From the NCBI GenBank assembly GCA_027493025.1, contig JAPUDQ010000041.1:1-36873 (forward strand): DNA of 36,873 bases. The letters run 5' to 3'. Positions 32,852-36,873 of this stretch are shown here, piece by piece (the stretch's first letter is position 1; each line of letters starts with the position of its first letter). The translations under genes and the position numbers were made by a program. Below the pieces are notes generated by a model. That model was given only the letters and a program-made list of their open reading frames with translations, searched no databases and was not told where the DNA came from. This DNA is from Candidatus Saccharimonadota bacterium. Its GTDB lineage: Bacteria; Patescibacteriota; Saccharimonadia; Saccharimonadales; Saccharimonadaceae.

Positions 32852-32932
32852 ATGTGGTTAAACCTGGTAGCGAATACTATGGATCAGTTTCAGACTATCG
32901 TCGGTGTTGACTCGCAGAAACATTTGTCATAG
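32852..32932 (+). CDS. 26-residue putative leader peptide
   Basis: A strong ribosome site (GAGGAGG, starting 11 nt before the ATG) precedes a 26-codon ORF, starting MWLNLVANTMDQFQ and ending VDSQKHLS. It is too short for a typical enzyme and shows no membrane segment. It is preceded by its own promoter-operator and followed 33 nt later by a terminator-like hairpin, then an ABC exporter gene. That order is typical of leader-peptide control of drug exporters. A free small protein is the alternative. Confidence 0.5.
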   Translation: MWLNLVANTMDQFQTIVGVDSQKHLS

Positions 32933-32965
32933 CAATCTAGACTGACGGCTAGTATTTGCTACATC

Positions 32966-32991
32966 ACTGCGCCTAGCATGGGCGCAGTTTT
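32966..32991 (+). terminator. Terminator or attenuator hairpin before the ABC exporter gene
   Basis: ACTGCGCC (32966-32973) pairs with GGCGCAGT (32981-32988) around the loop TAGCATG, followed by a short T run. GCTAG at 32948-32952 can instead pair with CTAGC at 32973-32977, touching the left arm and loop, a weak alternative structure. Confidence 0.6.
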
Positions 32992-33012
32992 CCATCCAAG
33001 ACGTACCTGTGT

Positions 33013-33018
33013 CATACT
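33013..33018 (+). promoter_or_regulatory. -10 box (CATACT, TGn-extended) of the ABC exporter gene
   Basis: TGTCATACT ends exactly 7 nt before ATG 33026, so the exporter could also be made from its own leaderless transcript. Confidence 0.5.
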
Positions 33019-33025
33019 GGTAATG

Positions 33026-34807
33026 ATGAAAGTCTTATTTCGTGTCCTTGGATATGCGCGTAACTTGTGGCCGTATTATTTTGGTATTACGGTCTTCTCG
33101 CTTCTGATGAGTTTAACTGCGCTTGCAACGCCATTTCTTATCAAAGAAGCGACGGATTTGATCGTTGGTTCAATCCAGGCTGGACGGGCAAACGTTGCAG
33201 GAGCTATCTGGGTTGCGGTCTGGTTGTTTGTGGTTGACGTTGCGAATACCTTTTTCACGAACTGGGGCGGGTATTTGGGTGACATGATGAGCAATAAGCT
33301 CAAAAAGCAGCTGAGTGAACGGTATTATATTCATCTGTTAAAGCTACCGCAAAGTTATTATGACCAAGAATTGACCGGTACGATCATTAATCGTCTCAAT
33401 CGTACGATTGCCGAGGTAACGCAATTTGCGAATATGTTCTCCAATAACTTTTTCCAGATGTTTCTGACAATGTTTCTGACGCTAGGAATTGTTTTATTTT
33501 ATAGTTGGGAGCTAGCTCTTCTTTTGTTTGTTTTGTATCCGATATTTATGTGGATGACAACACTCACTAGTAAAAAATGGCAACGTTGGCAAGATGAAAA
33601 GAATCATGAGACGGATATAGCGAGCGGCCGGTTTGCCGAGGTTATTGCGCAGATCAGAGTAGTGAAAAGTTTCATTCAGGAGACAATTGAGTTTCGGCAT
33701 TTTGAGCGCCACTACCAGCGGACGGTTGACATAACGCAAAAACAGTCGGCTTACTGGCACAAGATGGATATTATGCGGCGACTGGTGCTTAATATAGTAT
33801 TCTTCGCTATTTTTGGATTTTTGTTTGTAGCCACCGCAAGCGGCCGATTTACGATTGGCGAAATGGTTCTACTCATACAGCTGATTAATATGATGCGTTT
33901 TCCAATTTTTAACATGAGTTTTATTGTCGATGGAACGCAGAAAGCGATAGCAGGAAGCAAGGATTATTTCAAGGTTATGCAAATGAAATCGCACGTTGCA
34001 GATAAACAACATGCGCCAGCACTTGAGGTGAAAAAGGGTGTGGTTACTTATGACAATGTATCATTTGGCTACCATGAAGGTGAGAAAGTTCTGACGAACA
34101 TATGCTTTGAGATCAAGCCAAATGAAAAGGTAGCCTTGGTCGGTCAGAGTGGTGAAGGCAAGACTACTCTGACAAGTTTGTTGCTGCGGCTTTACGATCC
34201 GCTTGAAGGGCAAATATTGATTGATGGGACACCGATCCAGACAGTTCGCCAGACAAGTCTTCGAGAAAATATTGCGGTGGTGTTTCAGGATCCAGCACTT
34301 TTTAGCGGTACAATTCGCGAAAATATTGCCTATGCAAAACCTCATGCCACTGATGAAGAAATTGAGGCGGCAGCAAAGGCAGCCAACGCATATGAGTTTA
34401 TTACCAAATTGGAACAGGGTTTTGATACGGAGATTGGAGAACGTGGACTAAAACTGAGTGGCGGGCAGAAACAGCGCATTGCTATCGCTCGGGCAATCCT
34501 CAAAGACGCACCGATCCTGATACTCGATGAGGCAACCAGTAGTCTTGATAGCCGCTCCGAACAGCTGGTTCAGCAAGCATTGAATCGCCTTATGAAAGGC
34601 CGGACAACGATTATCATTGCTCATCGCCTCAGTACGATTGCTCATGTCGATACGATTATTACCTTGCGTGGTGGACAGATTGATGAGGTTGGTACTCCAC
34701 GTCAACTTGCCAAAACAGAAGGTATATATGCGCAACTGCTGGCATTGCAGTCTGGTGACGCTCTCACAGCCAAAAAACGTCTTAAACAGTTTGAAATCGA
34801 CAGCTAG
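33026..34807 (+). CDS. ABC-type multidrug/lipid exporter (half transporter)
   Basis: The 593-residue protein has an N-terminal six-helix ABC_membrane domain (first helices YYFGITVFSLLMSLTALATP and AIWVAVWLFVVDVAN) and a C-terminal ATPase. Walker A is GQSGEGKTTL from G373, the signature LSGGQ is at 477-481, Walker B is ILILDEATSSLD, and the switch is IIAHRLST. It is MsbA/LmrA-like and should work as a homodimer. Substrate cannot be told. ATG 33026 follows the -10 box by 7 nt; an in-frame ATG lies one codon earlier. The upstream leader ORF and hairpin suggest induced expression. Confidence 0.92.
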   Translation: MKVLFRVLGYARNLWPYYFGITVFSLLMSLTALATPFLIKEATDLIVGSIQAGRANVAGAIWVAVWLFVVDVANTFFTNWGGYLGDMMSNKLKKQLSERYYIHLLKLPQSYYDQELTGTIINRLNRTIAEVTQFANMFSNNFFQMFLTMFLTLGIVLFYSWELALLLFVLYPIFMWMTTLTSKKWQRWQDEKNHETDIASGRFAEVIAQIRVVKSFIQETIEFRHFERHYQRTVDITQKQSAYWHKMDIMRRLVLNIVFFAIFGFLFVATASGRFTIGEMVLLIQLINMMRFPIFNMSFIVDGTQKAIAGSKDYFKVMQMKSHVADKQHAPALEVKKGVVTYDNVSFGYHEGEKVLTNICFEIKPNEKVALVGQSGEGKTTLTSLLLRLYDPLEGQILIDGTPIQTVRQTSLRENIAVVFQDPALFSGTIRENIAYAKPHATDEEIEAAAKAANAYEFITKLEQGFDTEIGERGLKLSGGQKQRIAIARAILKDAPILILDEATSSLDSRSEQLVQQALNRLMKGRTTIIIAHRLSTIAHVDTIITLRGGQIDEVGTPRQLAKTEGIYAQLLALQSGDALTAKKRLKQFEIDS

Positions 34808-34839
34808 CCAGTGTCTATGTTTAAGGATGTGCGCAGTGG

Positions 34840-34845
34840 TATACT
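34840..34845 (+). promoter_or_regulatory. -10 box (TATACT, TGn-extended) of the FKBP gene
   Basis: TGGTATACT lies 34 nt before ATG 34880. The roughly 28-nt leader has AGGAG 5 nt before the ATG, so this is a classical leadered start. Confidence 0.6.
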
Positions 34846-34879
34846 ATTTAGGTAATAGTAACCTACAGCAGGAGAGAAT

Positions 34880-35449
34880 ATGGCTGAAACGTCTACATCG
34901 CGCACGCAGCGCATGATTATCTGGGTAATTGCAATTGTCATGGCGGTTGGTACGCTTGGATCATTTTTTATCTTTATGCTGCCAGCGGCACAAAAACCGG
35001 TGGCAACCCAAAATGAAGTGGATTACCAAAAGCAGATGGAAGAGTTTAGAAAGGCGCAAGCGGAACGCCAAGCTAAAATGAAACCGCTCGATGGCTATGC
35101 AGCCGAAGCCTTTGACGCTGCTTCTGTGCCAGAGTTACGGACAGAGGATCTCGTTGTCGGTGAGGGTAAAGATGTAACCGAAAGCTCAACCATCAACGCC
35201 AACTACTTTGGATGGACGAGTGATGGTAAGATTTTTGATAGTACAAATGTTGATGGCACGGTAACGCCAGCAGAATTTCCGCTCAATGGTGTTATCCAGG
35301 GCTGGACTAAAGGTCTAGCGGGAGCAAAAGAGGGTACGGTTCGTAAATTATGGATTCCAAGTGAAATGGCCTATGGTAAAGACGCGGCCGCTCAAGGCCG
35401 TCCGGCTGGACCACTGCTGTTTGTCGTTGAAATTAAATCAGTTAAATAA
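34880..35449 (+). CDS. Membrane-anchored FKBP-type peptidyl-prolyl isomerase
   Basis: The 189-residue protein has a short cytosolic N-terminus and a membrane segment (MIIWVIAIVMAVGTLGSFFIFML). A charged helical linker follows (YQKQMEEFRKAQAERQAKMK), then an FKBP domain from about residue 85 with INANYFGWTSDGKIFDST, PLNGVIQGWTKGLAGAKEGT and RKLWIPSEMAYG. The domain should face the outside and help fold exported proteins, possibly including proteins of the secretion island (inference). It has its own promoter and ribosome site. Confidence 0.92.
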   Translation: MAETSTSRTQRMIIWVIAIVMAVGTLGSFFIFMLPAAQKPVATQNEVDYQKQMEEFRKAQAERQAKMKPLDGYAAEAFDAASVPELRTEDLVVGEGKDVTESSTINANYFGWTSDGKIFDSTNVDGTVTPAEFPLNGVIQGWTKGLAGAKEGTVRKLWIPSEMAYGKDAAAQGRPAGPLLFVVEIKSVK

Positions 35450-35456
35450 TACAACA

Positions 35457-35493
35457 TATAGCGTCTTGATTAAGCATAAGCACGCTATATAAT
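35457..35493 (+). promoter_or_regulatory. Promoter of the redox operon with flanking inverted repeat
   Basis: TTGATT (35466-35471) and TATAAT (35488-35493) are spaced by 16 nt. The arms TATAGCGT (35457-35464) and ACGCTATA (35482-35489) form an 8-bp inverted repeat around the -35 and touching the -10. This could be an operator or a hairpin ending the FKBP transcript. ATG 35523 has GGAGG 6 nt upstream. Confidence 0.55.
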
Positions 35494-35522
35494 GGATAGC
35501 AGACAAACGTTGGAGGAAAAAT

Positions 35523-35774
35523 ATGTCAAAAAAAATTACCGTGTATACACGGACATCTTGTAGCTATTGCGCGCAAGTCAAAAAACTTTTAGATATGAAG
35601 GGTCAGACATACGAGGTGGTAAATCTCGATGAAAACCGAGCTGCCGAAGCAGAAATCGTTGCAAAAAGCGGAGCGCGCACGGTACCTGTCGTAGTCGTAC
35701 AGTCCGAGAGTGGTGACGAAAAAATTGCCAGTATTGGCTGGAATCCAGGTGCATTAATGGCAGCTATTGCCTAA
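35523..35774 (+). CDS. Glutaredoxin-like thiol-disulfide protein (NrdH/mycoredoxin type)
   Basis: The 83-residue thioredoxin-fold protein has the active site TSCSYCAQ (C13 and C16) and the cis-proline segment RTVPVVVV. The C-terminal GWNPGALMAAI resembles NrdH/mycoredoxin ends. No glutathione gene is in view. Its operon partner is a thioredoxin-reductase-like flavoprotein 9 nt downstream, whose AAGGAG site overlaps this stop codon. Direct reduction by that enzyme is the simplest reading. It could supply electrons to ribonucleotide reductase or to exported thiols. Confidence 0.9.
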   Translation: MSKKITVYTRTSCSYCAQVKKLLDMKGQTYEVVNLDENRAAEAEIVAKSGARTVPVVVVQSESGDEKIASIGWNPGALMAAIA

Positions 35775-35783
35775 GGAGAGTAT

Positions 35784-36737
35784 ATGGAAACGGATACCAA
35801 ACTACATGACGTCATCATGATTGGTGCTGGTCCAAGCGCGTTGACGGCAGCGATCTATACGACACGCGAGGATGTTGATACCGTTCTATTGGAAAAGGGT
35901 GTGGTGGGTGGTTTGGCGGCAACGACTGATTGGGTAGATAATTATCCTGGTTTTGCGGAGGGTATCGAAGGCCTAAAACTGGCCGAACAGCTGGAGGCGC
36001 AATCGAAACGGTTTGGAGCGGACATTCGCTATAGTGAAGTGACCAAGATCACCGATAAAGGTGACTATAAAGAAGTCGAGACACTGCTCGATGGTACACT
36101 GAAAGCCAAGGCGGTGTTGATCGCGACAGGCAGTGACTATAAGAAGCTGGGCATTCCTGGTGAAGCTGAATATTACGGTCGCGGTGTGCATTACTGTGCG
36201 ACGTGTGATGGTGCATTCTATCGAGACAAGACAGTGGCGGTAGTTGGAGGCGGAAATTCAGCAGTCCAAGAGGCGCTCTTTTTGACACGATTTACTTCGC
36301 ACATCCATCTGCTCGTACGATCACAGTTGCGGGCCAGTGATGTATTACAGCAAAAGCTGGATGAAGCCGTTAAAGCCGGTACGATTACCGTGCATCTTGA
36401 TACCACTAGCGACGAAATTGTTTCAACAGATGGCAAAATGGTATCCGGGGTGAAAACGACTGCAAATGGAGTTGCGGAAACGATTCCGGTTGATGGTGTT
36501 TTTGTCTTTGTCGGGCTACTACCGAATACCGGGTTTTTGAAAGATAGTGCGATAGAACTTGATGAGGTCGGCATGATAAAGACGACTACCAGTCTTGAGA
36601 CCTCTATGCCTGGTGTTTTTGCCAGCGGCGATGTGCGTAGCGGTGCAACCGCTCAAATCGCCTCAGCCGTCGGCGAAGGCGCAACGGCAGCGCTCAAGAT
36701 TCGTGAGTACCTAGAATCAGTCGATACGGCAGCGTAG
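35784..36737 (+). CDS. trxB: Thioredoxin reductase-family flavoprotein
   Basis: The 317-residue protein has the FAD-binding MIGAGPSALTAAIYTTRED, the redox-active CATC (C138 and C141), and the NADPH-binding VVGGGNSAVQEA. A basic RxxxRA pattern (R179, R183) suits the NADPH phosphate, and the second FAD motif is GVFASGDVR. The length is standard. It follows the glutaredoxin-like gene with a 9-nt gap and should reduce it using NADPH in the cytoplasm. Confidence 0.95.
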   Translation: METDTKLHDVIMIGAGPSALTAAIYTTREDVDTVLLEKGVVGGLAATTDWVDNYPGFAEGIEGLKLAEQLEAQSKRFGADIRYSEVTKITDKGDYKEVETLLDGTLKAKAVLIATGSDYKKLGIPGEAEYYGRGVHYCATCDGAFYRDKTVAVVGGGNSAVQEALFLTRFTSHIHLLVRSQLRASDVLQQKLDEAVKAGTITVHLDTTSDEIVSTDGKMVSGVKTTANGVAETIPVDGVFVFVGLLPNTGFLKDSAIELDEVGMIKTTTSLETSMPGVFASGDVRSGATAQIASAVGEGATAALKIREYLESVDTAA

Positions 36738-36873
36738 TCCTCCGCGGGCCGCATGGGTTTTGTTACACCATATTGTCCCTCAGTATATACACCGCGTGTT
36801 GTTGTTTTGGTATGGGATTATTTAATCCATCCCTCGCAATTCCCCGAGCGGCAGCTCGTGGGATGTAGCCCCT
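36738..36873. other. Non-coding end of the window with small dyads
   Basis: No convincing ORF is present. GGATTA-TT-TAATCC forms a short palindrome, and CGAGC-GGCA-GCTCG near the right edge could be a stem-loop extended by CCC/GGG. This may be the edge of a structured RNA or a regulatory region cut by the window, but I cannot name it. Confidence 0.3.

Overview
This looks like a chromosome segment from a small-genome, probably monoderm bacterium of the Patescibacteria/Candidatus Saccharibacteria (TM7) type. That placement is inference. It rests on the moderate GC, compact gene packing, many start codons lying 6-10 nt after a -10 hexamer, and a protein mix typical of that group. TGA is used as a stop (1873-1875 and 31480-31482), which argues against the UGA-recoding SR1/Gracilibacteria lineages. 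No rRNA, tRNA, CRISPR array or transposase was recognised.

Region 1 (1-11373) is accessory. A single-HKD phospholipase-D-fold gene with a small upstream ORF (minus strand) ends against a locus of repeated cassettes. Each cassette is a single-pass membrane protein gene followed by a Lipase_3-like gene. Going rightward there is a lipase remnant (739-1028), a frameshifted membrane gene (1070-1875) coupled to a truncated lipase (1872-2534), and an intact membrane gene (2558-3334) coupled to a 1518-residue lipase-RTX protein (3337-7893). The large protein carries an N-terminal lipase domain, a FrpC-like Asp-Pro/EF-hand self-processing module and three RTX blocks. Directly downstream are a HlyB-like ABC exporter and a HlyD-like adaptor, so the locus is a complete type I secretion island without a visible TolC. 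I read it as a secreted effector locus with displaced older cassettes. The membrane proteins may be immunity factors or chaperones.

Region 2 (11384-15077) holds an HTH-fused EgtD-like methyltransferase and a small unknown protein on the minus strand. On the plus strand are a 49-residue ORF coupled to a beta/gamma-crystallin plus BSP-type metallopeptidase, and a lone PAS protein. Region 3 (15081-19962) is membrane and housekeeping: CorA and an NRAMP-like transporter (divergent), a DUF1622 protein, a PAP2 phosphatase, an unknown membrane protein and RmuC. It closes with a strong bidirectional terminator facing an unusual aquaporin gene.

Region 4 (20015-28930) carries the aquaporin, a small membrane protein, pheS and pheT split by a parallel beta-helix protein, a TspO-like membrane protein, and tgt with a convergent yhhQ-type queuosine-precursor transporter. 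Region 5 (29008-36737) carries a P-type cation ATPase coupled to a DUF2130 protein, and a short leader-peptide ORF with a terminator-like hairpin in front of an ABC exporter. A membrane-anchored FKBP and a glutaredoxin-thioredoxin reductase operon follow. The final 136 bases have no gene that I recognise.
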